Positions 1 through 8,086 of a stretch of 51,538 nucleotides of DNA are shown one piece after another. Location of the stretch: contig JAFTQX010000034.1 of NCBI GenBank assembly GCA_017462545.1, positions 1-51,538 of the forward strand, read 5' to 3'. The notes under the pieces were generated by a model. That model saw only the letters and a list, made by a program, of their open reading frames with translations, did no database searches and was not told the DNA's origin. The translations under genes and the position numbers were made by a program. The DNA comes from Clostridia bacterium. GTDB lineage: Bacteria; Bacillota; Clostridia; Oscillospirales; CAG-272. The stretch's first letter is position 1, and each line of letters starts with the position of its first letter.

Positions 1-2
1 GT

Positions 3-107
3 TCTTATGATCATATTATAAGAAACCGTGAAGATTATGAGGAGCACTTGAAATACATTTACGAAAATCCGCTTTGCTGGTATTATGATCAACTGTATTC
101 TGAATGA
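3..107 (+). CDS. C-terminal end of a REP-associated tyrosine transposase (RAYT, Y1_Tnp family), cut by the window edge
   Basis: Frame 3 is open from the window edge to a TGA at 105-107. It encodes a 34-residue tail containing SYDHIIRNREDYEEHLKYI followed by YENPLCWYYDQLYSE. The pattern SYxDHIIRNxxDYxxxxxYIxxNPxxW is the hallmark C-terminus of RAYT/transposase IS200-like (COG1943) proteins. These proteins use a Tyr-HUH mechanism and are usually single-copy domesticated transposases linked to short palindromic repeats. The catalytic HUH and Tyr lie upstream of the window and cannot be checked. Family assignment is from recall of the motif. Confidence 0.8.
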   Translation, partial: SYDHIIRNREDYEEHLKYIYENPLCWYYDQLYSE

Positions 108-137
108 TCAGGCTTGCAATATTGAAAGGAGCATCTT

Positions 138-575
138 ATGCTGAATGTTAAAGAGGCTATGGAGCAGTTAAAGGGAAGAACACTTCAAGATATTCATCTT
201 ATGTGCGAGATGTTGGTTTTTGATTTTGGCGACTGCGCCATTCACGCACAATGCTTTACAAGGATTGTGAAAGGGAATGCTGTTCTGCTGACAACGTTAG
301 ATTATCAGAATTGGGATGGTGAGACGGCAGAGAACAACGACGAATGGTATCATTTGAAAAAATACAAGGCTTGTATTATCCACCATATGGTAAGGGAAAT
401 AGAATGGACAGCAACTGCTGATTTGCTGCTATATTTGGAAAATGACATCTGTATTCAGTTATATGTGTCAAACGGCTTGCCGCATTATGTGGAGGATAAC
501 GAGCAATGGCGCGTGATATGGAATAAAGAAAATCATCATATTGTTGTTAACAGAAAAGAGATTGTATATGAATGA
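138..575 (+). CDS. Hypothetical protein, 145 aa
   Basis: I do not recognise this protein. The ATG at 138 follows an AAAGGAG ribosome site at 124-130, and the gene ends in the strong bidirectional hairpin at 579-605. The product is acidic, has no signal peptide or membrane segment, and alternates short beta-prone stretches (LMCEMLVFDFG, DLLLYLENDICIQLYV) with polar loops. It has four tryptophans (WD, WYH, EWT and EQWRVIW). Size and texture resemble small cytoplasmic immunity-like or DUF proteins of gut Firmicutes, but there is no motif that decides. It lies 30 bp downstream of the RAYT tail and convergent with the ABC-F gene, so there is no operon context. Confidence 0.7.
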   Translation: MLNVKEAMEQLKGRTLQDIHLMCEMLVFDFGDCAIHAQCFTRIVKGNAVLLTTLDYQNWDGETAENNDEWYHLKKYKACIIHHMVREIEWTATADLLLYLENDICIQLYVSNGLPHYVEDNEQWRVIWNKENHHIVVNRKEIVYE

Positions 576-578
576 AAA

Positions 579-605
579 CCGCCCCGACAAGCCTTGTCGG
601 GGCGG
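579..605. terminator. Bidirectional intrinsic terminator
   Basis: A perfect inverted repeat, CCGCCCCGACAAG then CTTGTCGGGGCGG, with A-rich flanks on the left and T-rich flanks on the right. It lies between the stops of the convergent genes at 138-575 and 614-2227 and probably serves both. Confidence 0.85.
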
Positions 606-613
606 ATTTCTTG

Positions 614-2227
614 TTACAGCGCGATATTGGTCTCGCCTTTTGATTTCTTAAAGGCGACAAATTCCTCATAGGTGCCTTGGTAGTCGGTGATGCTGCCGTC
701 CGGCTTGATCTCAATGATGCGGTTGGCTACGGTGTTGACGATCTCGTAGTCGTGCGAGGTAAAGAGAATATTGCCATGGAAGGCGGAAAGCCCCTCGTTG
801 ACGGCCGTGATCGACTCCAGGTCGAGGTGGTCGGTCGGGCGGTCAAGCAGCAGGACGTTAGAACCGAAGAGCATCATGCGCGAGAACATACAGCGCACCT
901 TCTCACCACCCGAGAGGACATTGACCGGCTTGAAGATGCTGTCGCCTGAGAAGAGCATGCGGCCAAGAAAGCCGCGCAGATAGGTCTCGGTCGTATCCTT
1001 GGAGTATTGGCGCATCCAGTCAAGGATCGAGAGCTGTACCCCATCAAAATAGGCGGTGTTATCATGCGGGAAGTAGGATTGGCTGGTGCTGATGCCCCAT
1101 TTAAAGCTGCCGTCTGTGGGCTGCTCCTCCTCCATCAGGATGCGGAACAGGGCGGTAATGGCCAGCTCGTTACCAACGAAGGCGATCTTGTCACCCTTGG
1201 CAAGCGAAAAGGAAACGTCAGAGAGCAGGGTACGGTCTCCCGCGATATAGGAAAGCTCCTTCACGGTGAGAATATCCTTGCCCGCCTCACGCTCCATGTC
1301 AAAGCCGATAAAGGGATAGCGGCGGGAGGAGGCAGGCAGCTCCTCAATGGTCAGCTTGTCCAGCAGCTTGCGGCGGGAGGTTGCCTGGCGAGATTTCGAT
1401 TTGTTGGCCGAGAAACGGGCAATAAAGGCCTGCAGCTCGGCAATCTTTTCCTCTGCCTTTTTGTTCTGCTGCTTGATCATGCGCTGAATGAGCTGGCTGG
1501 ATTCATACCAGAACTCATAGTTACCAACGTACATTTTAATGCCGCTGTAATCAATATCCACAATGCCGGTGCACACGTTGTTGAGGAAGTGGCGGTCGTG
1601 CGAGACGACCAGCACCGTGCCGAAATAGTCGGAGAGAAAGTCCTCTAACCACTCGGTCGCCTCCAGATCAAGACCGTTGGTCGGCTCGTCCAGCAAAATG
1701 ATATCCGGGTTGCCGAACAGCGCCTGCGCCAAAAGGATCTTTACCTTCTCGCTCTCGCGCAGATCGGCCATCAGCCATGTCATTTTTTCTTCTTCAATGC
1801 CAAGCCCCTGTACCAGGCGTGAGGCCTCCGATTCTGCCTCCCAGCCGCCAAGCTCGGCAAATTCCGCCTCTAGCTCCGAGGCGCGGATGCCATCCTCATC
1901 CGAAAAGTCCTCCTTTTCGTAGATAGCGTCCTTTTCCTTCATCACATCGTAAAGGTGGCGGTTGCCCATAATCACGGTGTCCTGCACGGTGTAGTCGTCA
2001 AAGGCAAAGTGATCCTGCCGTAAGACCGACATGCGTGCCGTAGAAGGGATTGAGATCTCGCCGTGCGTGGGCTCCAGCTCACGGCACAGCAGCTTGAGAA
2101 AGGTTGATTTGCCGGCACCGTTGGCGCCGATAACGCCGTAGCAGTTGCCCTCGGTAAACATTAAGTCTACATCCTTAAACAGCAGCTGCCCGCCAAATTG
2201 AAAGCTTACGTTTGTTACGGTAATCAT
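614..2227 (-). CDS. ABC-F family ATPase (YkpA/YbiT-like), degenerate second ATP site
   Basis: A 537-aa soluble protein with two ABC domains and no membrane segments, typical of ABC-F translation factors that act on the ribosome. NBD1 has Walker A GANGAGKST (34-42) and Walker B LLDEPTNGLD (about 178-187), but its signature reads LRESE instead of LSGGE. The inter-domain linker (about 250-300) is charged and helical, as expected. NBD2 keeps the signature LSGGEKVR. Its Walker A is eroded to VGNELAITALF, without the invariant GK[ST], and its Walker B reads LLLDRPTDHLDLES, with Arg in place of the catalytic Glu. It has its own promoter at 2262-2290 and the RBS CGGAGGAAC. It is not clear whether it regulates translation or gives antibiotic protection. 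Part of the degeneracy may be normal for its clade. Confidence 0.9.
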   Translation of the reverse strand: MITVTNVSFQFGGQLLFKDVDLMFTEGNCYGVIGANGAGKSTFLKLLCRELEPTHGEISIPSTARMSVLRQDHFAFDDYTVQDTVIMGNRHLYDVMKEKDAIYEKEDFSDEDGIRASELEAEFAELGGWEAESEASRLVQGLGIEEEKMTWLMADLRESEKVKILLAQALFGNPDIILLDEPTNGLDLEATEWLEDFLSDYFGTVLVVSHDRHFLNNVCTGIVDIDYSGIKMYVGNYEFWYESSQLIQRMIKQQNKKAEEKIAELQAFIARFSANKSKSRQATSRRKLLDKLTIEELPASSRRYPFIGFDMEREAGKDILTVKELSYIAGDRTLLSDVSFSLAKGDKIAFVGNELAITALFRILMEEEQPTDGSFKWGISTSQSYFPHDNTAYFDGVQLSILDWMRQYSKDTTETYLRGFLGRMLFSGDSIFKPVNVLSGGEKVRCMFSRMMLFGSNVLLLDRPTDHLDLESITAVNEGLSAFHGNILFTSHDYEIVNTVANRIIEIKPDGSITDYQGTYEEFVAFKKSKGETNIAL

Positions 2228-2261
2228 ATCCGTTCCTCCGTTTTATAGTCACAACCTGTTT

Positions 2262-2290
2262 ATTATACCATGCTTTGGCAAAAAGGTCAA
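2262..2290 (-). promoter_or_regulatory. Sigma-A promoter of the ABC-F gene
   Basis: Reading the minus strand: TTGACC, a 17-bp spacer, then TATAAT, about 35 bp before the start codon. Confidence 0.75.
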
Positions 2291-2349
2291 CCACCTTTTA
2301 TAAAGGAAAGTTTTTACAAAAAATTCACCGTTTGCCCCCCGCGCGTTAC

Positions 2350-2378
2350 TTGACTATAAATTATAAAGTTGTTATAAT
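2350..2378 (+). promoter_or_regulatory. Sigma-A promoter of the ABC exporter operon
   Basis: TTGACT, 17-bp spacer, TATAAT. It is followed by the AAAAGGAGG ribosome site at 2403-2411. Confidence 0.8.
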
Positions 2379-2418
2379 ATAAAATGTTTCTCCAATACAG
2401 AGAAAAGGAGGATATGTG

Positions 2419-4092
2419 ATGTTAAAAAAACTGATGGGCGCAGTGCGGGAATATAAGCGCCCTTCGATTCTTGCCCCCATCATCGTTTCGCTTGAGGTTG
2501 TGGCCGAGTGCTTGATCCCGTTCTTCACCGCCGACCTTATTAAGGCGATTGAGGACAATTTGGGCATTCCCACCGTGCTGAAGTACGGCTTGATCCTGCT
2601 TGGTATGGCACTTCTGTCGCTCACCTTTGGCATTCTTGCCGGCTATTTCTGCTCGGTGGCGGCCTGCGGCTTTGCCAAAAATCTGCGGCATGATCTGTTT
2701 GCCCGTATTGGTACCTATTCCTTTGCCAATATAGACCGTTTCTCCACCTCCAGCCTTGTTACACGCTTGACCACCGACGTGGCCAACGTGCAGAACGCGT
2801 ACATGATGATCATCCGCACGGCCATCCGCTGTCCGTTTATGCTCATCTTTTCCTTTGTCATGTCTATCCGTTTGGGTGGTAGCCTGGCTTGGATCTTTGC
2901 GGGTATTTTGCCTGTGCTGGGATTTGCGCTGTTCTATATCATCGGCAAGGTCATGCCCCTTTTTCGTCATGTGTTCAAAAAATATGATAAGCTTAACGAA
3001 TCGGTGCAGGAGAATATCGTTGGCATGCGCGTGGTCAAATCCTTTGTGCGTGAAGACTACGAGAGGGAAAAGTTCAACCGCGCCTCTGACGACGTATGCG
3101 CCGACTTTACCCGTGCAGAAAAAATTCTGGCATTTAACAATCCCATCATGCAGCTTTGCATTTATACCGCGCTGATTCTTATTTCCTATTTCTGCTCCAA
3201 GATCGTCATTTCGCAGTTTGGGCAGACCTCCATGCACGTTGGTACGCTTTCCAGCATGTTGACCTATTCGATGCAGATCATGATGAGCATGATGATGGTT
3301 TCTATGGTCTTTGTCATGATCACCATGGCAACTGAATCGGCACGCCGTATCTCCGAGGTTCTTTCTGAGGAGAGCACGCTGCAGAATCCGGAAAATCCGA
3401 TCACCGCGGTGGAAAACGGTGAGATCGTGTTTGACAATGTCTCCTTCAAGTATTCCGAAAAAGCGGAGAAAAACGCCCTTTCCGGCATTGATCTGCACAT
3501 CGCCTCGGGCGAGACGATCGGCATTATCGGCGGCACAGGCTCCTCGAAAACCTCGCTTGTCAATCTCATCTCTCGCCTTTACGACGCAACTGAGGGATGC
3601 GTGCGTGTTGGCGGGCATGACGTACGCGAATACGACCTGCAAACATTGCGCAATGCCGTGGCCGTTGTTTTGCAGAAAAATGTTCTTTTCTCGGGCAGTA
3701 TCAAGGAGAATTTGCGTTGGGGTGACCCTGACGCAACCGATGAGGAGCTGGTGCACGCCTGCCGCCTGGCACAGGCGGATGCGTTTATCCGTTCCTTCCC
3801 CGATGGGTATGATACCCAAATCGAGCAGGGCGGCTCCAATGTCTCCGGTGGGCAGAAGCAGCGTCTGTGCATTGCCCGTGCGCTGTTGAAAAAGCCGAAA
3901 ATCTTGATTCTTGACGACTCGACCTCGGCGGTCGATACCCATACCGATGCGCTGATTCGCCGCGCCATGCGGGAGGAAATTCCGGGCACGACCAAGATCA
4001 TCATCGCCCAGCGAACCTCTTCGGTGCAGGATGCAGACCGCATTGTGGTCATGGAAAACGGTATGATCGAATCCTGCGGCACGCATGCCTAG
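2419..4092 (+). CDS. ABC exporter half-transporter, degenerate-NBD subunit, ending early at an amber codon
   Basis: A type-IV ABC exporter subunit of 557 aa: an N-terminal six-helix membrane domain (about 1-320) followed by an ATPase domain. Walker A is GGTGSSKTS, with Ser in place of the last Gly. The signature is VSGGQKQR, and Walker B LILDDSTSAVD has Asp in place of the catalytic Glu. This is the usual non-hydrolytic partner of a heterodimer. ATG 2419 is preferred over GTG 2416 because of RBS spacing. The frame stops at TAG 4090-4092 inside the conserved GTHxELL tail. The same frame continues for 22 codons (LLEKSPIYREVYESQTKAGG...) to a TGA at 4159-4161 that overlaps the next ATG. The natural gene end is therefore probably 4161, and TAG is a nonsense mutation, a readthrough site or an error. 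Confidence 0.88.
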   Translation: MLKKLMGAVREYKRPSILAPIIVSLEVVAECLIPFFTADLIKAIEDNLGIPTVLKYGLILLGMALLSLTFGILAGYFCSVAACGFAKNLRHDLFARIGTYSFANIDRFSTSSLVTRLTTDVANVQNAYMMIIRTAIRCPFMLIFSFVMSIRLGGSLAWIFAGILPVLGFALFYIIGKVMPLFRHVFKKYDKLNESVQENIVGMRVVKSFVREDYEREKFNRASDDVCADFTRAEKILAFNNPIMQLCIYTALILISYFCSKIVISQFGQTSMHVGTLSSMLTYSMQIMMSMMMVSMVFVMITMATESARRISEVLSEESTLQNPENPITAVENGEIVFDNVSFKYSEKAEKNALSGIDLHIASGETIGIIGGTGSSKTSLVNLISRLYDATEGCVRVGGHDVREYDLQTLRNAVAVVLQKNVLFSGSIKENLRWGDPDATDEELVHACRLAQADAFIRSFPDGYDTQIEQGGSNVSGGQKQRLCIARALLKKPKILILDDSTSAVDTHTDALIRRAMREEIPGTTKIIIAQRTSSVQDADRIVVMENGMIESCGTHA

Positions 4093-4160
4093 CTGCTGGA
4101 GAAGAGTCCTATTTACCGTGAGGTATATGAATCGCAGACCAAAGCAGGAGGTGATGACTG

Positions 4161-6116
4161 ATGGCAGCACCACGTATGAGAGGTGACGGCCGTCGCGCCA
4201 AGAACGCAAAGGGAACGCTTGCGCGCTTGATCAGCCTGCTCTTCACCTATTACAAAAAAGAAGTTTTTGTTGTTCTTGCCTGCATTATCGTGGTGGCATT
4301 GGTCGGTGTCGCGCCTGCCGTGTATATTCAGACCATTGCTTCCTATATCGAGCAGGGCGTGGCCATGGCCAAGGGGGGCATACCGGGGCCGGAGGCCTAT
4401 GCCGCCATTGCCCCCGCGATCTTAAAGTCGCTTGCGTTGATGGCCGGCGTTTATCTCATTGGCCTTGTGGCCAGCTTTACCAGCACACGTCTTGGCGCTG
4501 TGATTACACAAGGATTTTTGAACAAGCTGCGCCAGCGGATGTTTGGTTCGATGCAAAGCCTACCCATTCGCTATTTTGATACGCACAACCGTGGTGACAT
4601 CATGTCCCACTACACCAACGATATTGATACGATTCGTCAGCTGATCTCCCAGTCGATCCCCACCGTATTCCAGGCGGGGCTGACACTGATCGCGCTGGTT
4701 GCTGTCATGCTCTACTTCAGCGTGTGGATGACGCTGGTCGTCTTCTGCGCTGTGCTGCTGATGCTGTTTGTTACCCGCTTTGTAGGGGGCAATTCGGCCA
4801 AGTACTTTGTCCGCCAGCAGCAGTCGCTTGGGCGTGAGGAGGGCTTTATCGAGGAGATGATGAACGGTCAAAAGGTCGTGAAGGTCTTCTGCCACGAGGC
4901 GGCAAGCCAGGCAGATTTTGATCGTCTGAACAATCAACTCTGCTCGGATGCTACTCGTGCCAACATCTTTGCCAATACGCTGATGCCCATTATGGGCAAC
5001 ATCGGCAACATCTTTTACGTGTTGGTCGCCTTTGTCGGCGCGCTGTTGATCGCGTTTGAGGCACCGGACGTTTCGTTGCACGCGCTCTTTGGCATCGAGC
5101 TTTCCATGCTCACCATTGTGGTCACCTTCCTTGGTATGACCAAGCAGTTTGTCAACAATGTCAGCCAGGTCTCGCAGCAGATCAACTTTGTAGTCATGGC
5201 ATTGGCGGGGGCAGAGCGTGTGTTTGAGCTGATGGATGAAACGCCCGAGACGGACGATGGCTATGTGACACTGGTCAATGCCTGTGTGGCGGAGGACGGC
5301 AGCGTGAGTGAATGCGCTGAGCGTACCGGCCACTGGGCGTGGAAACACCCGCACGAGGATGGCAGCGTGACTTACACGCCGCTTACGGGTGATGTGCGCA
5401 TGGTAAAGGTGGACTTTGGCTATGTGCCCGAAAAGATCGTGTTGCACGATGTGACGCTGTATGCCGAGCCGGGACAAAAGGTTGCCTTTGTCGGCGCGAC
5501 GGGCGCGGGCAAGACCACCATCACCAATCTCATCAACCGCTTCTATGATATTGCCGACGGCAAGATCCGCTATGACGGCATCAATATCAATAAGATCCGC
5601 AAGGCTGATTTGCGCCGCTCGCTTGGAATCGTCTTGCAGGATACCAACCTCTTTACCGGCACGGTGATGGAGAATATCCGCTACGGTAAGCTGGATGCCA
5701 CCGATGAGGAGTGCATCGCGGCCGCCAAGCTCGCCAACGCGCACGATTTTATCACCCGCCTGCCGGATGGGTATCAAACCGCCCTGACAGCCAATGGTGC
5801 CAATCTCTCCCAAGGTCAGCGGCAGCTGCTTTCCATTGCCCGTGCGGCGGTGGCAGATCCGCCTGTTATGATCTTGGATGAGGCGACCTCCTCCATTGAT
5901 ACGCGTACCGAGGCGATCGTGCAACGCGGCATGGACAGCTTGATGCACGGTCGTACGGTCTTCGTCATTGCTCACCGTCTTTCCACCGTCCGCAATTCGG
6001 ATGTGATCATGGTGCTGGAGCAGGGCCGCATTATTGAGCGCGGCGATCACGAAAAGCTGATTGCCGAGCACGGCAAATATTATCAGCTGTATACCGGTGC
6101 CTTTGAACTGGAATAA
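4161..6116 (+). CDS. ABC exporter half-transporter, catalytic-NBD subunit
   Basis: A 651-aa partner of the preceding gene. The membrane domain occupies about 1-340, with membrane segments such as VFVVLACIIVVALVGV, and the ATPase domain about 400-640. All ATPase motifs look intact: GATGAGKTT (Walker A), NLSQGQRQ (signature), MILDEATSSID (Walker B with catalytic Glu) and IAHRLSTV (H-loop). The linker before the NBD is about 50 residues longer than usual (YVTLVNACVAEDG...). The start ATG overlaps the ancestral TGA of the upstream subunit (TGATG), so the two are translationally coupled. Such heterodimers export lipids, peptides or drugs in Firmicutes; the substrate cannot be read from sequence. 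Confidence 0.92.
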   Translation: MAAPRMRGDGRRAKNAKGTLARLISLLFTYYKKEVFVVLACIIVVALVGVAPAVYIQTIASYIEQGVAMAKGGIPGPEAYAAIAPAILKSLALMAGVYLIGLVASFTSTRLGAVITQGFLNKLRQRMFGSMQSLPIRYFDTHNRGDIMSHYTNDIDTIRQLISQSIPTVFQAGLTLIALVAVMLYFSVWMTLVVFCAVLLMLFVTRFVGGNSAKYFVRQQQSLGREEGFIEEMMNGQKVVKVFCHEAASQADFDRLNNQLCSDATRANIFANTLMPIMGNIGNIFYVLVAFVGALLIAFEAPDVSLHALFGIELSMLTIVVTFLGMTKQFVNNVSQVSQQINFVVMALAGAERVFELMDETPETDDGYVTLVNACVAEDGSVSECAERTGHWAWKHPHEDGSVTYTPLTGDVRMVKVDFGYVPEKIVLHDVTLYAEPGQKVAFVGATGAGKTTITNLINRFYDIADGKIRYDGININKIRKADLRRSLGIVLQDTNLFTGTVMENIRYGKLDATDEECIAAAKLANAHDFITRLPDGYQTALTANGANLSQGQRQLLSIARAAVADPPVMILDEATSSIDTRTEAIVQRGMDSLMHGRTVFVIAHRLSTVRNSDVIMVLEQGRIIERGDHEKLIAEHGKYYQLYTGAFELE

Positions 6117-6126
6117 AAGAAAAGTC

Positions 6127-6153
6127 CCACGGCGAAATTTTTTCGCCGTGGGT
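6127..6153 (+). terminator. Terminator of the ABC exporter operon
   Basis: CCCACGGCGAAA and TTTCGCCGTGGG around a short T loop, followed by a T-rich run. Confidence 0.85.
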
Positions 6154-6208
6154 TGTTTTTTACCGGAACATGTGATAAAATGAACACAAAACAAAGGAGA
6201 AGTCTACC

Positions 6209-7117
6209 ATGACAGATGTACAGCGTATACAGAATTTAAAAGTTCCCAGCGGCGTGATCGATGCCGTGCTGGATACCGATGCCTTTAACGAGGTAGACGA
6301 TCAGTTTGCCATCTCGCTCTTTCTCCGCCTGCCCGAGCGTATTCGCCCGTTGGCGCTTTATGCCGCCCCGTTTTATAACAGCAATTCAAGCGGCCCGGCC
6401 GACGGCATGGAAAAAAGCTACGAGGAGCTTGCTCGCCTGTTGCCGCTCCTTGGGCGTGAAGATGTTCCTGTTTTTCGCGGCTCTGACCGCTACCTGCCCT
6501 CCGAGACCGAGGTGGTAGACTCTCCCGCCGTGCGGGATCTCGTTGCCCGCGCCAAGCAGTATTCGCCCGAAAAACCGCTTTATGTGGTGGCCATCGGCGC
6601 GATCACCAACGTGGCCTCGGCACTCCTGCTCGCTCCGGAAATCAAAGAGAACATCGTGGTCGTCTGGCTTGGCGGACACTCGCTTAACTGGGAGCACACC
6701 AAGGAATTCAACATGGTGCAGGACATTGCCGCCGCGCGTGTGGTCATGGGCTGTGGTGTACCCTTTGTGCAGCTGCCCTGCATGGGTGTGGTAGATGCCT
6801 TTGCCATCTCCAAGCCGGAGCTCGAGAAGTGGCTTGTCGGCCGCACCCCCATTGCCGATTATCTGGCCAAAACCGTGATCAAGGCACAGCAGAATTCCGA
6901 CCTCGTTTGGTCGCGCGTCATTTGGGACGTGACAGCCGTTGCCTGGTTGTTTAATGATGGGGAGCGCTTTATGCAAAGCAAGCTCATTCCCACGCCGTTA
7001 CCTGCCTATGACGGGCTTTATGAGCACCGCGCAAACGCGCCGCTTTGCCGCTATGTGCACCACATCAGTCGTGACGCGCTGATGTATGAGCTCATTGACC
7101 GCCTGACAAAGGAATAA
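6209..7117 (+). CDS. Nucleoside hydrolase (IUNH family)
   Basis: A 302-aa cytoplasmic enzyme expected to split the N-glycosidic bond of a ribonucleoside to base plus ribose, using a bound calcium. The N-terminal signature VLDTDAFNEVDDQFAI (about 20-35) is the calcium-binding DTDxxNExDD motif of the family. VAIGAITNVASALL (about 130-143) is the conserved central strand and helix. WDVTAVAWL (about 238-246) supplies the C-terminal Asp. Length is normal for the family. The ATG follows AAAGGAG. Four bases separate its stop from the PfkB kinase start, so nucleoside cleavage and sugar phosphorylation are in one operon. Base specificity cannot be assigned. Confidence 0.9.
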   Translation: MTDVQRIQNLKVPSGVIDAVLDTDAFNEVDDQFAISLFLRLPERIRPLALYAAPFYNSNSSGPADGMEKSYEELARLLPLLGREDVPVFRGSDRYLPSETEVVDSPAVRDLVARAKQYSPEKPLYVVAIGAITNVASALLLAPEIKENIVVVWLGGHSLNWEHTKEFNMVQDIAAARVVMGCGVPFVQLPCMGVVDAFAISKPELEKWLVGRTPIADYLAKTVIKAQQNSDLVWSRVIWDVTAVAWLFNDGERFMQSKLIPTPLPAYDGLYEHRANAPLCRYVHHISRDALMYELIDRLTKE

Positions 7118-7120
7118 CAT

Positions 7121-8007
7121 ATGAAAATATTGAATTACGGATCGCTGAATATTGACGAAACCTACGCCGTGCCCCACTTTGTACAGGCGGGGAGACGCTG
7201 GCTCCCACCGCCTTTGCCCGCAATACGGGCGGCAAGGGGCTGAACCAGTCTGTGGCGCTGCGCCGCGCGGGGGCAGAGGTGTATCACGCCGGTTGTATCG
7301 GTGAGGACGGTAGCTTTTTGACCGATTTTTTGACGGCAGCCGGTGTGGATTGCCGCTTTGTGCGCCGTGTGGATACTCCTACCGGGCGGGCCATCATTCA
7401 GGTGGTGCCTGCGGGGCAAAATTGCATTTTGCTGTTTGGCGGGGCAAACCAAGCCCAGCGCGAGGCAGATATGCGGGAAACGCTTGCCCACTTCGGGGCA
7501 GGGGATGCTCTCCTGCTGCAAAACGAGATCAACGGCATTGATTTTCTTGTGCGCGAGGCACACGCACGCGGTATGCGCGTGGTGCTGAACCCATCCCCCT
7601 TTGATGAAAGCCTGCTTGCGCTCCCGTGTGACGCGATCGACCTTTTCATCCTCAATGAGGTAGAGGCCGCCGCCATGAGTGGGGAGAGTGCGCCGCATGC
7701 CGCCCTGCGCGCCCTGCGGGTGCGCTACCCGCATGCCGATGTGCTGCTCACGCTTGGCAGTCAAGGCTCGCTGTACAGCGGCAAGGAGGGGGATTTTGCA
7801 CAAAAGGCCTACCGCGTACAAGCCGTGGATACCACGGGGGCAGGGGATACCTTTACCGGCTATTTCCTCGCCTCGGTCAGCGCGGGCATGCCCGTGCCGC
7901 AGGCCATGGAGCTTGCCGCTCGCGCCTCGGCTGTAGCCGTGACGCGCCCGGGCGCTGCCGCCGCCGTGCCTACGCCTGCCGAAATTAAGACCTATGATTT
8001 TTCATAA
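7121..8007 (+). pseudogene. PfkB/ribokinase-family sugar kinase with a frameshift near its N-terminus
   Basis: ATG 7121 opens with MKILNYGSLNIDETYAV, a typical PfkB start, but the frame breaks at the G run 7189-7192. The other frame then supplies the expected continuation (GETLAPTAFARNTGGKGLNQ, with the substrate-binding GGKGxN). One extra G there would restore a continuous kinase of about 295 aa. Downstream all motifs are present: NEVEAAAM, and VDTTGAGDTFTGYFL with the catalytic Asp and anion hole. The longest intact frame starts at GTG 7252 and would lack the N-terminal strands and GGKG, so it should be inactive alone. By family and operon it would phosphorylate ribose released by the nucleoside hydrolase. 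The frameshift could be genuine or an error in a homopolymer. Confidence 0.85.
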
Positions 8008-8022
8008 ATATTTGACTTTCCT

Positions 8023-8051
8023 TTGACAATTGACAAAAGACATGCTATAAT
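8023..8051 (+). promoter_or_regulatory. Consensus sigma-A promoter of galT
   Basis: TTGACA, 17-bp spacer, TATAAT. Both hexamers match consensus exactly, 16 bp after the kinase stop. An overlapping second TTGACA lies at 8030-8035. Confidence 0.88.
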
Positions 8052-8086
8052 AATAGCATTAATTAAAGTAAGAAGGTAGAAACAGG

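Noticed and set aside
3-107. Complete mobile element at the left edge
   Set aside because: Only the last 34 codons are inside the window; no terminal repeats or target duplications can be seen.
4090-4092. Genome-wide TAG reassignment to Gln or Glu
   Set aside because: A single in-frame TAG with no suppressor tRNA in view is explained more simply by a nonsense mutation or base error; kept only as a question to test.
2422-6194. Long minus-strand open frames opposite the ABC exporter genes (595 and 544 codons)
   Set aside because: The His/Arg-rich, low-complexity products are complements of clear ABC transporter genes.
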